This document shows positions 8,594 to 15,367 of a stretch of DNA of 64,000 nt, piece by piece (position 1 is the stretch's first letter; each line of letters opens with the position of its first letter). The notes under the pieces are model-generated. The model had not been told where the DNA came from. It saw only the letters and a program-made list of their open reading frames with translations, and did not search any database. A program made the translations under genes and the position numbers. Source of the DNA: Spirochaeta cellobiosiphila DSM 17781 (lineage in GTDB: Bacteria > Spirochaetota > Spirochaetia > DSM-17781); contig NZ_AUFW01000007.1 of NCBI RefSeq assembly GCF_000426705.1, positions 124,001-188,000 of the forward strand. Reading direction: 5' to 3'.

Positions 8594-9496
8594 ATGAACG
8601 AAATTTTAAGAAATAAGATAGAATCCTTTAATTTTCTTTCTTGGGAACATAGAAAAGAAAATCCACCTCAGAATATTTCATATACAAAACAATTAACAAA
8701 TAATGAAATTGACTTACGTCTAGTAATAACCCAGCTAAATTTGAGTACCGGTAAACAAAAGAAGTTAAATGATGAATGGGCAGAAATTTTACCTTATTTG
8801 AATAATGTTAAACAACTATTTTTATATAGTTCTGTTCCTCAGAAAATCTTTGATGCTATAACTCGAATGACTAACTTGGAAGGCCTGTTTGTCAAATGGA
8901 GCGGAAATAGAATCAGGAATTTTGAAAATATAAGTAAATTGAAATCGTTAAAACGGTTATATCTGGGAAGTTCAACACAGACTTCAGATTTAAAGTTTAT
9001 AAGAAATTTATCTAATTTAGAATGGCTGGAGATTCATGAACAAAAAAATTTACATAGTATAGAAGGAATTGAATCTATTTTAAATTTAAAAGGATTCATA
9101 CTTTCTGGTGGTATAAATGGAAAACAAAAGATAAATGATATTGAACCAATAAAGTATCTTCACGAACTAGAATATCTTGGCCTTCCATCAACATATATCG
9201 AATCAGAAAAATTGAATCCAATTTGTAATTTAAAAAAATTGAAATACTTAAACTTACCGATCTATTATCCTATGAAGCAATATGCAAGAATTGCTGCCTA
9301 TATTCCCAATTGTGATCATGGCATTAATGCATATAGGGAAACTGGGTATAAATGTACAAAGTGTAAAACTGGAGTTAGAGTAAAACCTATGAGAAAAAAC
9401 AGCAAAGAACTATGTTTAAATTGTGATAACATAAAAATTGGAGTTATCATTAAAGAATTCAATGACTTGAGAGAAAGATATGTAGATGAGATGTAA
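8594..9496 (+). CDS. Leucine-rich-repeat protein with C-terminal zinc ribbon
   Basis: 300 residues. Residues ~60-235 contain irregular leucine-rich repeats such as LKSLKRLYLGSSTQTSDLKF, LSNLEWLEIHEQKNLHSIEG and LHELEYLGLPSTYIESEKL. The C terminus has two cysteine pairs, CTKC and CLNC, about 20 residues apart, a zinc-ribbon pattern, preceded by CDHG. There is no signal peptide, so it is cytoplasmic. LRR proteins bind other proteins; with a metal ribbon the likeliest role is a binding adaptor, which is inference. AAAGGAATCCA precedes the ATG, and an attC-like site follows. Confidence 0.7.
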   Translation: MNEILRNKIESFNFLSWEHRKENPPQNISYTKQLTNNEIDLRLVITQLNLSTGKQKKLNDEWAEILPYLNNVKQLFLYSSVPQKIFDAITRMTNLEGLFVKWSGNRIRNFENISKLKSLKRLYLGSSTQTSDLKFIRNLSNLEWLEIHEQKNLHSIEGIESILNLKGFILSGGINGKQKINDIEPIKYLHELEYLGLPSTYIESEKLNPICNLKKLKYLNLPIYYPMKQYARIAAYIPNCDHGINAYRETGYKCTKCKTGVRVKPMRKNSKELCLNCDNIKIGVIIKEFNDLRERYVDEM

Positions 9497-9506
9497 TCTG
9501 GAATCT

Positions 9507-9608
9507 GTAGAACAAACCAATGCAGCAGACCTGTCTATTGTCACAATCTTTCCATACGCTACGATTACGCCAACTTAACACCATACTGCTGATTAGACCA
9601 TTATATAC
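9507..9608 (+). repeat. attC-like integron recombination site (long form)
   Basis: The left arm GTAGAACAAACCAATGCAGCAG pairs with the right arm CTGCTGATTAGACC...TTATATAC. The matched core is (A)ATGCAGCAG against CTGCTGATT, and the outer boxes are AGAAC and TTATATAC. The ~100-nt length and long loop fit the longer attC class. The right-arm sequence GATTAGACCATTATA recurs in shortened form at 11,598 and 12,317. Confidence 0.5.
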
Positions 9609-9648
9609 GCATATCTGAAGATAAAATCGCCAGAGAGGAGTTTAGATT

Positions 9649-10362
9649 TTGAATAAAAGAAAATTTTTTCAAACTGTTACACGAATAAATTCAATTCTAT
9701 TTTTAGGAGTTCTTTCAGTTTTTTTAATCCTGCTTTTTATTTTATTAATCGATATTTTACCATTTAATCAAAGAAGAATTGATAATACCATTCAAGTTAA
9801 TACCACTGAGGAAAAAAATGATAATAATACTAAATACAATTTAGGCTATATTAAAAATATTTACGGTTCAGATACATATATTATAGAACTAAAAACGATT
9901 GATACTACAAGTAAGCTAAGTTATTCAGGAGAACCTTCCATGATTAAGAACCTTCTTTTTATTGAAGGAAATCAAATGAATACGCGATGGTTGTTCGAAA
10001 GTAACAACCAAATTATAAAAAGCTATAATCAATGGCGGATCCAAAGTGATATAAATTCTAAACCTGGTGATACTTATCAGCTTGTTTTCGATTTAATAAA
10101 ATATGATTCGGATAATGATGGGAAAATAACTCTTTTAGACAATGTCACAAGAGTTATTACCGATCCTTCCGGGAAAAACCTAATTGAACTAGGGACATAT
10201 GAAAGAATTCTTAAATCAGATATTGACGTAGCCAATAAGCAATATTTATTACTCGCATATAAAGATGGCCAATTTATTTTTCAACGATTTGATTTAGATG
10301 ATTTTTCTCTCATCAATGAAATAATTCTGGATGAATTATCTATTCCAAATTTAGAAATATAG
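9649..10362 (+). CDS. Membrane-anchored hypothetical protein with EF-hand-like loop
   Basis: The start is TTG at 9649 after GAGAGGAG (9633-9640). 237 residues: short basic N terminus, one membrane helix (ILFLGVLSVFLILLFILLIDIL), an asparagine/threonine-rich linker, then an extracytoplasmic beta-rich domain. Residues ~164-175 (YDSDNDGKITLLD) form a canonical D-x-D-x-D-G calcium-binding EF-hand/dockerin-type loop. Function unknown; calcium-dependent folding outside the membrane is plausible. It lies between two attC-like sequences and is probably a cassette gene. Confidence 0.65.
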   Translation: MNKRKFFQTVTRINSILFLGVLSVFLILLFILLIDILPFNQRRIDNTIQVNTTEEKNDNNTKYNLGYIKNIYGSDTYIIELKTIDTTSKLSYSGEPSMIKNLLFIEGNQMNTRWLFESNNQIIKSYNQWRIQSDINSKPGDTYQLVFDLIKYDSDNDGKITLLDNVTRVITDPSGKNLIELGTYERILKSDIDVANKQYLLLAYKDGQFIFQRFDLDDFSLINEIILDELSIPNLEI

Positions 10363-10365
10363 ATA

Positions 10366-10398
10366 GCGTATAGACCGACTTGCCTATTGTCATGAAAA
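10366..10398 (+). repeat. Truncated attC-like half site
   Basis: GCGTATAGACCGACTTGCCTATTGTCATG closely resembles the left half and loop of the attC-like site at 6443 (GGAGACCGATTTGCCTATTGTCACG). No matching right arm precedes the next gene, which starts at 10,435. I read it as a half-deleted attC. If so, the genes at 9649 and 10,435 are locked together as one unit. Confidence 0.4.
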
Positions 10399-10434
10399 AG
10401 GTTTTTCAAGCAAAAAAATAAATGGATAGGACTT

Positions 10435-11391
10435 ATGATTACACTTAAAGATTCGGAGCTAATTCTTGAAAGTTTGTTAACACAAAGGGACTGCTGGGAA
10501 ATTTCCCAAATTGATCAGATAATAAATAAGGTAGTAATAAATTTTCCTTTTGAAAGTGATGAAACAGATATGATAAATTCAATTTTAGATAGAGTTAAAC
10601 AATATTACAAACCAACTAAAGAATTAATTATAACAGAAGAAAATAGAGACACCTTCGAAGAAGAGATCAATAAAATATCACGATTTGAAGATCTTCATAT
10701 TCAACTACGTTGTCCAATTCCTAAAATTAGACTTGATAAAAAAATTAAACTTAGATCAATATGGATTTTTTCACCAGAAAGTCTACACTTCTTAAATAAT
10801 ATTGAGTCAGTTGCATATCTACGATTAGCAGAATTAAATAAAAAATGTGAATTTGTTTTACCTTTCAATATTGGTGAATTAGAAATCTTTGGGACATTTT
10901 ATGATGATTCAATATTTAACAACACTATTATTAATAAAATCAGGTTAACAGGTGGTTCAACAATAGCACTTGAAGGTATTGCTAATACCAGTAATTTATA
11001 TGAACTCGAAATTTTTAAAAATAGTAGAGTTGATGAAAGGTCTTTAAATTTTATAAATGAAATACCATCTATAAAATACTTGATGTTAGACTATTTACCC
11101 AAAATTCAAGATTTTAGATGGCTCCATAATAATGAACTAAGATTTTTGTATATTGGATTTTTATCTAAACTAGGATCACTTAATGGCTTAGAGAATAATA
11201 AAAAACTTACTAGAATTGCGTTTTATCGTGGACTTGAAAATTTATTTATGAATTTATTAAAACTTAAGCAAATAGATTTTCTGTACACTTCAGATAATTT
11301 ATATAATAAGATAGCTGAACTCAAGAAGAGTTTTTTAATAGATAATAGGTTTAACAAGAATATTATATATAAAAGAATAGTTAACACTTAA
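10435..11391 (+). CDS. Leucine-rich-repeat-like protein
   Basis: 318 residues. The first ~110 are acidic and helical; from ~110 on there are degenerate leucine-rich repeats: SIWIFSPESLHFLNNIESV, NTSNLYELEIFKNSRVDER, NNELRFLYIGFLSKLGSLNG and LENNKKLTRIAFYRG. No signal peptide or catalytic motif. Architecture resembles the LRR protein at 8594, but without the zinc ribbon. Ribosome binding site ATAGGA 5 nt before the ATG. Likely protein-binding; partner unknown. Confidence 0.65.
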   Translation: MITLKDSELILESLLTQRDCWEISQIDQIINKVVINFPFESDETDMINSILDRVKQYYKPTKELIITEENRDTFEEEINKISRFEDLHIQLRCPIPKIRLDKKIKLRSIWIFSPESLHFLNNIESVAYLRLAELNKKCEFVLPFNIGELEIFGTFYDDSIFNNTIINKIRLTGGSTIALEGIANTSNLYELEIFKNSRVDERSLNFINEIPSIKYLMLDYLPKIQDFRWLHNNELRFLYIGFLSKLGSLNGLENNKKLTRIAFYRGLENLFMNLLKLKQIDFLYTSDNLYNKIAELKKSFLIDNRFNKNIIYKRIVNT

Positions 11392-11504
11392 CTGATATAG
11401 TTGAAATCAAGAATTTATAGGTAACAAAAGCTGATGCAATAGATCCTTTTGGTCATGATGTTAAATTAATTATGTATGTTTTATAGTTTAAAAAGAGAAG
11501 AAAA

Positions 11505-11613
11505 ATGAAAAATCACCATACTAGGCGGCGGAAAATGGGGAACTACCCTTACAACAATTTACGCAAATAAATATAAAGATGAAAATATAGTTTTTTGGAT
11601 TAGACCACTATAG
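11505..11613 (+). pseudogene. Truncated gpsA-like N-terminal fragment
   Basis: From 11,512 the + frame reads ITILGGGKWGTTLTTIYANK, then YKDENIVFWIRPL and a TAG. GGGxWG(T/G)TL is the Rossmann dinucleotide-binding start of NAD(P)-dependent glycerol-3-phosphate dehydrogenase. The only nearby ATG (11,505) is out of phase by one base, and the gene stops after ~34 codons at a copy of the repeat ATTAGACCACTATA. It is therefore a head fragment, not a functional gene. GAGAAG precedes the ATG. It may mark a recombination breakpoint. Confidence 0.5.
11599..11612 (+). repeat. ATTAGACCACTATA direct repeat, copy 1
   Basis: Exact 14-bp match to 12,318-12,331, with a variant ATTAGACCATTATATA at 9592 inside the right arm of an attC-like site. 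The two exact copies flank the GNAT gene and its attC. I infer that they are remnants of attC right arms. Confidence 0.6.
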
Positions 11614-11618
11614 TTACA

Positions 11619-11660
11619 GATTTTGCTTTGCAAAATCAGCACCGACCAGCAAACTGGTCG
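11619..11660 (+). repeat. Tandem perfect hairpins before the GNAT gene
   Basis: Two adjacent perfect stem-loops: GATTTTGC/GCAAAATC (11,619-11,637, loop TTT) and CGACCAG/CTGGTCG (11,643-11,660, loop CAAA). A weaker third, GTATTCAAAATAC, follows near 11,672. No T-run follows, so they are not simple terminators. They occupy the spacer 11,614-11,716 and could be the 5' leader of the GNAT mRNA or recombination structures. Confidence 0.5.
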
Positions 11661-11716
11661 TAGTACGTTGTGTATTCAAAATACGTCAAATGCAATTCAA
11701 TTTTTGAGGAACTTAT

Positions 11717-12154
11717 ATGGTAAAGGTTTTTATTGAACAAGACATACCAGAAGTTGTTGAAATTTGGAATGAAAATTCTGATTTCTTAACATCTGATGGA
11801 AAGAAGCATTCGATAGAATCATTCACTGGTTGGCTCGAAGGAAAGCGTCATGTAAATCATGAAATCTATAGTTTTTTTGACAATCAAAAAATTATAGGCT
11901 TTTGTATACCCAAAGAAGATCCTGATATTTCTTGGGTAAAAATGTTTGCACTCTCAAAAGATCATCAAGGAAAAGGTCTTGGATCTGGTTATCTGAAAAC
12001 AATTCAAAGACTTCAAAAACATGATATCGTTCAATGTGAAGTGAAAAAAGATAACGTCAAAGCTCTAAATTTCTTTCAAGAGAATGGTTATAAAGAAATG
12101 GAATATGATGAAGAGTATAAAGAATACATTTTGCAGGCACACCTCAAAAATTGA
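11717..12154 (+). CDS. GNAT-family N-acetyltransferase
   Basis: 145 residues. The acetyl-CoA-binding motif A is clear: WVKMFALSKDHQGKGLGSGY (pattern Q-x-x-G-x-G/A). Motif B follows as CEVKKDNVKALNFFQENGYK with a final tyrosine/glutamate-rich strand. It transfers acetyl from acetyl-CoA to an unknown amine. Start ATG has GAGGAAC at 8 nt. It is followed almost at once by the best attC of the window (12,160), so it is a clear cassette gene. Confidence 0.88.
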   Translation: MVKVFIEQDIPEVVEIWNENSDFLTSDGKKHSIESFTGWLEGKRHVNHEIYSFFDNQKIIGFCIPKEDPDISWVKMFALSKDHQGKGLGSGYLKTIQRLQKHDIVQCEVKKDNVKALNFFQENGYKEMEYDEEYKEYILQAHLKN

Positions 12155-12159
12155 GCTGT

Positions 12160-12246
12160 ACTTAACTAGGCATACATGGCTCCACTCCTTCATCACCCCC
12201 TTAAAGGGGTTCCCTGGCAACTTCATGTATGCCTGAAACGTTAAAT
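12160..12246 (+). repeat. attC site with consensus R''/R' boxes
   Basis: R'' is ACTTAAC (12,160-12,166), fitting RYYYAAC, and R' is GTTAAAT (12,240-12,246), fitting GTTRRRY. The inner arms AGGCATACATG and CATGTATGCCT are a perfect 11-bp inverted repeat, offset by unpaired bases as in attC. The loop contains its own CCCCTTTAAGGGG-like stem (CCCCTTAAAGGGG). It directly follows the GNAT stop codon. This is the strongest evidence that the block is an integron cassette array. Confidence 0.8.
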
Positions 12247-12779
12247 GAAAGACAGCACTAAATAATTCCCAATTTGGGACAACTTATAGTGCTTCCAAGA
12301 GTCGGTACAGTTCCTAAATTAGACCACTATACTTTTACTATTATTTATTAGTTCTACTATCTGCTTCTTGAACTGGTCTGAATATCTCTTTGAAATAATT
12401 ACTCCTAACATATTATGCAGTATTATGTCTGAGAAAAAACTGTATCTAAGTATGTAGCCAATCTAGTGTATGAAAGTGGTGTGGTTACCAACATTTCAAA
12501 GGAGGATTTACTCTTTTTTTATCCTTTCACAACTTTCGATCATAACTCTTCCTGGTGGGTTACGCTGCTATTTTAAGGATGAGATCTGGTTGTTCATCCA
12601 GTATTCCTTTTAAACAGAGGCCTTGCGGGCTGTATAGTCTTCCGTTTATTCAATCAGCTGGAATGATGCCTACCATGTTTTTCGAGAAAGGGATGAAAGA
12701 AAAGAAATCCCCAGCTAAAAAGGCTCTCTGATTGGGGTAATTCCATTAAACCTCTTCTTGAAAAAAAAACCGGCTTCTG
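12247..12779. other. Gene-free spacer at the right end of the cassette block
   Basis: It contains a stem-loop at ~12,254-12,294 (AGCACTA.../...TAGTGCT with inner CCCAATTTGGG) and the second copy of ATTAGACCACTATA at 12,318-12,331. No coding frame with a ribosome binding site is supported. The base composition becomes less AT-rich than in the cassettes, which suggests that the array ends here. Confidence 0.45.
12318..12331 (+). repeat. ATTAGACCACTATA direct repeat, copy 2
   Basis: Exact copy of 11,599-11,612, located 719 bp away on the far side of the GNAT cassette. Its 3' half CACTATA can pair with TATAGTG at ~12,284-12,291, giving a minor hairpin. Confidence 0.6.
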
Positions 12780-12807
12780 TTGAAAAAAGCATTTAGCGTG
12801 CTATAAT
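12780..12807 (+). promoter_or_regulatory. Sigma-70-type promoter of the NHL lipoprotein gene
   Basis: -35 TTGAAA (12,780-12,785), 16-bp spacer, perfect -10 TATAAT (12,802-12,807), 55 bp before the start codon. An inverted repeat TAGTCAT/ATGACTA (12,818-12,836) lies at about +5 to +25 in the position of an operator or a 5'-UTR hairpin. Confidence 0.7.
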
Positions 12808-12862
12808 ACTGACCAACTAGTCATTTATAATGACTAACATTTTACATATGAGAGGGTAAAAA

Positions 12863-13996
12863 GTGAAGAATAATTCAGTAAAGACTCTATTAGGCGTTTG
12901 CCTTCTGACTTTAGTAATTATGTTAACTGCATGCAGCAATCCAGTTGGTGGTGGTGACTCTGGGAACTCTGGGAACTCTGGGAACTCTCAGAACTCTGAC
13001 AACTCTGACAACTCTGACAACTCTGACAACTCTGACAACTCTGAGAAACCAACGCCTTCCAATATTCGTGGCTTGGTCACCACTCTGGCAGGATCTGGTT
13101 CTTCCGGTTCTAAAAACGGAACAGGCAGTACAGCAAGATTTGACGGTCCAGCTAGAATCACAACCGACGGGACAAACCTCTTCGTAGTTGATACTTATAA
13201 TAAGCAGATCAGGAAGATTGTAATTGCAACTGGCGAGGTTACTACATTCGCAGGGTCGGGTGCTGATGGCTCTGACAATGGGATCGGTGCTAAGGCAAGC
13301 TTCAACCATCCACAAGGAATCACTACTGACGGAACAAACATTTATGTGGCCGATAAAAAGAATGATCTAATTCGAAAGATTGTAATCGCAACTGGCGAGG
13401 TTACCACATTTTATGAGACAAGCTATGGTGATCCATATGCAATTACCACAGACGGGACAAACCTCTATGTCACATATGTTTATGATAACCTAATTCAAAA
13501 GATTTCGATTGCAACTAGCGAAGTTACCACATTAGCTGGAACGCACTCTTTTGGCTATAAAGACGGAATAGGTACTGCGGCAATGTTCAAATCCATACAG
13601 GGAATTACTACTGACGGGACAAACGTCTATGTAGCTGAACAAGGAAATGACCGGATTCGGCAGATCGTAATTGCAACAGGCGAAGTTACCACATTAGCTG
13701 GGTCGGGCTCTGAAGGCTCTGACGACGGGATCGGTGCTAAGGCAAGCTTCAATAATCCACTAGGAATCACTACTGACGGAACAAACCTATACGTGAGCGA
13801 TTCTAGTAATAACTCAATTCGAAAGATTGTAATTGCAACTGGCGAGGTTACCACATTAGCTGGGTCGGGCTCTCAAGGAGCAAATAATGGAATGGGTAAG
13901 GAGGCAAGTTTCTATCTCCCAAGAGGAATTATCTACTTTGGGGCAAGCCTCTATGTGGCAGATTTCAGTAATAATCTCATTCGGAAGATAGAATAA
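12863..13996 (+). CDS. NHL-repeat lipoprotein (predicted six-bladed propeller)
   Basis: 377 residues; signal peptide with lipobox MLTACS (Cys ~24), so it is lipid-anchored outside the cytoplasmic membrane. Residues ~30-62 are a low-complexity linker of (GNS)n and (DNS)n encoded by a 9-bp tandem repeat. Then come six NHL-type units, each with VTT(L/F)AG, ASFN.P.GITTDGTN.YVAD and IRKIVIATGE; unit 3 is shorter. The near-identical DNA of the units implies recent duplication or gene conversion. GC content and codons differ from the cassette genes. NHL propellers bind proteins or polymers; ligand unknown. The start follows GAGAGGG, with GTG as the start codon. Confidence 0.85.
   Translation: MKNNSVKTLLGVCLLTLVIMLTACSNPVGGGDSGNSGNSGNSQNSDNSDNSDNSDNSDNSEKPTPSNIRGLVTTLAGSGSSGSKNGTGSTARFDGPARITTDGTNLFVVDTYNKQIRKIVIATGEVTTFAGSGADGSDNGIGAKASFNHPQGITTDGTNIYVADKKNDLIRKIVIATGEVTTFYETSYGDPYAITTDGTNLYVTYVYDNLIQKISIATSEVTTLAGTHSFGYKDGIGTAAMFKSIQGITTDGTNVYVAEQGNDRIRQIVIATGEVTTLAGSGSEGSDDGIGAKASFNNPLGITTDGTNLYVSDSSNNSIRKIVIATGEVTTLAGSGSQGANNGMGKEASFYLPRGIIYFGASLYVADFSNNLIRKIE
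12956..13042 (+). repeat. 9-bp in-frame tandem repeat (NSG/NSD linker)
   Basis: Units GGGAACTCT (three), CAGAACTCT (one) and GACAACTCT (five) follow each other without interruption. Because the unit is 9 bp, gain or loss changes linker length by three residues and never shifts the frame. Confidence 0.9.
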
Positions 13997-14557
13997 CGTT
14001 TTGAAATGTGTGTAAAAAAAGGCTGATCTCCATTGAACTGCCCCCAAAAATGGACAATTGGTTCTAAATAGACTGGCTCAATGGCTCCGGTATTTAACCG
14101 GAGTCATTGAGGATGTAGGTAATATCCACTCAAGGAAACACCAGCTATGGAGCATAATAGCGAAATCTTCTAATGCTCACTCATTTCCCTGAGAAATCGT
14201 TTCATCCACTGTAAGATTGTAGATACGACAAATAGCTCTCAAGGAGTACTTTTGTACTAGTCTGAGGTCCACTACTTATAGCTTGAACAAAAATTTTTAA
14301 CGAAAAAGAATTGTGTATATCAACTGGTATGGCAAAGAGTCTTTAATCTGTTCTTTTCAAGTTCATATTTTATATCATTTTAATTGTTTTATCTCTTCTG
14401 GAGAATGCTTCTGTATTGAATCTGGTGAACTTCCTAAATCTTTCCCTCGTTTAAGTAATCTCTTTTTTTAACTTAATTCTTTTGACTGATAACATTACTT
14501 TTCCTATCTTCTATTAACACTAAGTGTTAGATGCTCAACATCTACTAGGAGAAACAA
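13997..14557. other. 560-bp spacer with IS3-like end remnant and long hairpin
   Basis: CTGCCCCCAAAAATGGACA (14,038-14,056) resembles the terminal inverted repeat of IS3-family elements. Beside it, 14,077-14,111 is a 15-bp stem-loop (CTCAATGGCTCCGGT with its complement, one G.U pair, loop ATTTA). On the minus strand this order, hairpin then terminus, is that of an IS3 3' end. No transposase frame remains. Close to the esterase start there is an AACACTTAGTGTT-like palindrome and GTTAGATGC at 14,524-14,534. Confidence 0.4.
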
Positions 14558-15184
14558 ATGTCATTAAATTACATCGAATATCCACCAAAAGACAATGGGG
14601 AATATTTAGTTATTATAGCTCATGGTGTAGGTAGCAATAAGGAAGATATGGCACCCATCGGTAAAGCAATAAATCAAACTTATCCAACAGCTCACTGCGT
14701 GGTTGTAGATGGTTTCGATGCCTTTGACAGCGGTTTTGGCGGAAGACAATGGTTTTCCATAAAAAATGTGACTGAAGAAAATCGAACGAAACGCATCACA
14801 TCTGCTTTACCCCAATTTGTAGATATGATTAAAGCACTACAAAAACAACTGGGGTTTTCAGAAAAACAAACAGTGTTAGTTGGTTTTTCACAAGGCACAA
14901 TAATGTCCCTCGAAACGGTTAAAGCACATGATGGGATAGTTGCAAAAGTATTAGGGTTCTCCGGTCGCTATGCTCAGCTACCTAATGAAGCCCCCAAAGA
15001 AACGGCTATTCATTTATTCCATGGAGAAGCAGATCCTGTTATATCAATTCAGTTTGCCACTCAAGCCTTTGAACGATTAAAAAGTTTAGGTGCAAAAGTG
15101 AGTTTGGATACAGAAAAAGCTGTCAATCATAGTATTAGTCAATACTTATTTAATTGTGCCATAAAGCGTTTTTCTGAGAAATAA
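14558..15184 (+). CDS. YpfH-like serine esterase (alpha/beta hydrolase)
   Basis: 208 residues, close in length and motif order to the carboxylesterase/phospholipase family of E. coli YpfH. Visible are the oxyanion motif AHGVGSN, GGRQWFSI, the nucleophile elbow GFSQGT (Ser ~111), LFHGEADPVI with the catalytic Asp, and the C-terminal NHSIS histidine. No signal peptide, so it is a cytoplasmic esterase for short acyl esters. AGGAG precedes the ATG by 7 nt. It sits alone between an IS-like remnant and the AraC module, so horizontal gain is plausible. I give no symbol because orthology is unproven. Confidence 0.85.
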   Translation: MSLNYIEYPPKDNGEYLVIIAHGVGSNKEDMAPIGKAINQTYPTAHCVVVDGFDAFDSGFGGRQWFSIKNVTEENRTKRITSALPQFVDMIKALQKQLGFSEKQTVLVGFSQGTIMSLETVKAHDGIVAKVLGFSGRYAQLPNEAPKETAIHLFHGEADPVISIQFATQAFERLKSLGAKVSLDTEKAVNHSISQYLFNCAIKRFSEK

Positions 15185-15367
15185 AGGGGAGGAAACTTCT
15201 CTTTCTCCTTTGAAAACTTCCACAGATGACTTAAATTCTCGCTCATTGTATTTTCTGGATGTTATCCATTCTATTTCCTTAATTGCCTTCATATGTAATC
15301 CATTTCACAAAAATATTCAGGATTGATAATGGGGATAGAGAATTATGACTTGTATTACTAACGTATT

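Noticed and set aside
11391-11505. attC after the second LRR gene (ACTTAAC at the gene end)
   Set aside because: ACTTAAC looks like an R'' box, but no complementary right arm or GTTRRRY box is found within 130 nt.
12923-13315. 130-codon minus-strand frame over the NHL gene
   Set aside because: It mirrors the 9-bp repeat (RVVRVVRV) and the real gene has a lipobox and promoter on +.
14518-14540. GTTAGATGC and the AACACTTAGTGTT-like palindrome before the esterase gene as an attC R' box
   Set aside because: GTTAGATGC is a common attC end, but no partner R'' arm lies 50-130 nt upstream; kept only as a weak observation.
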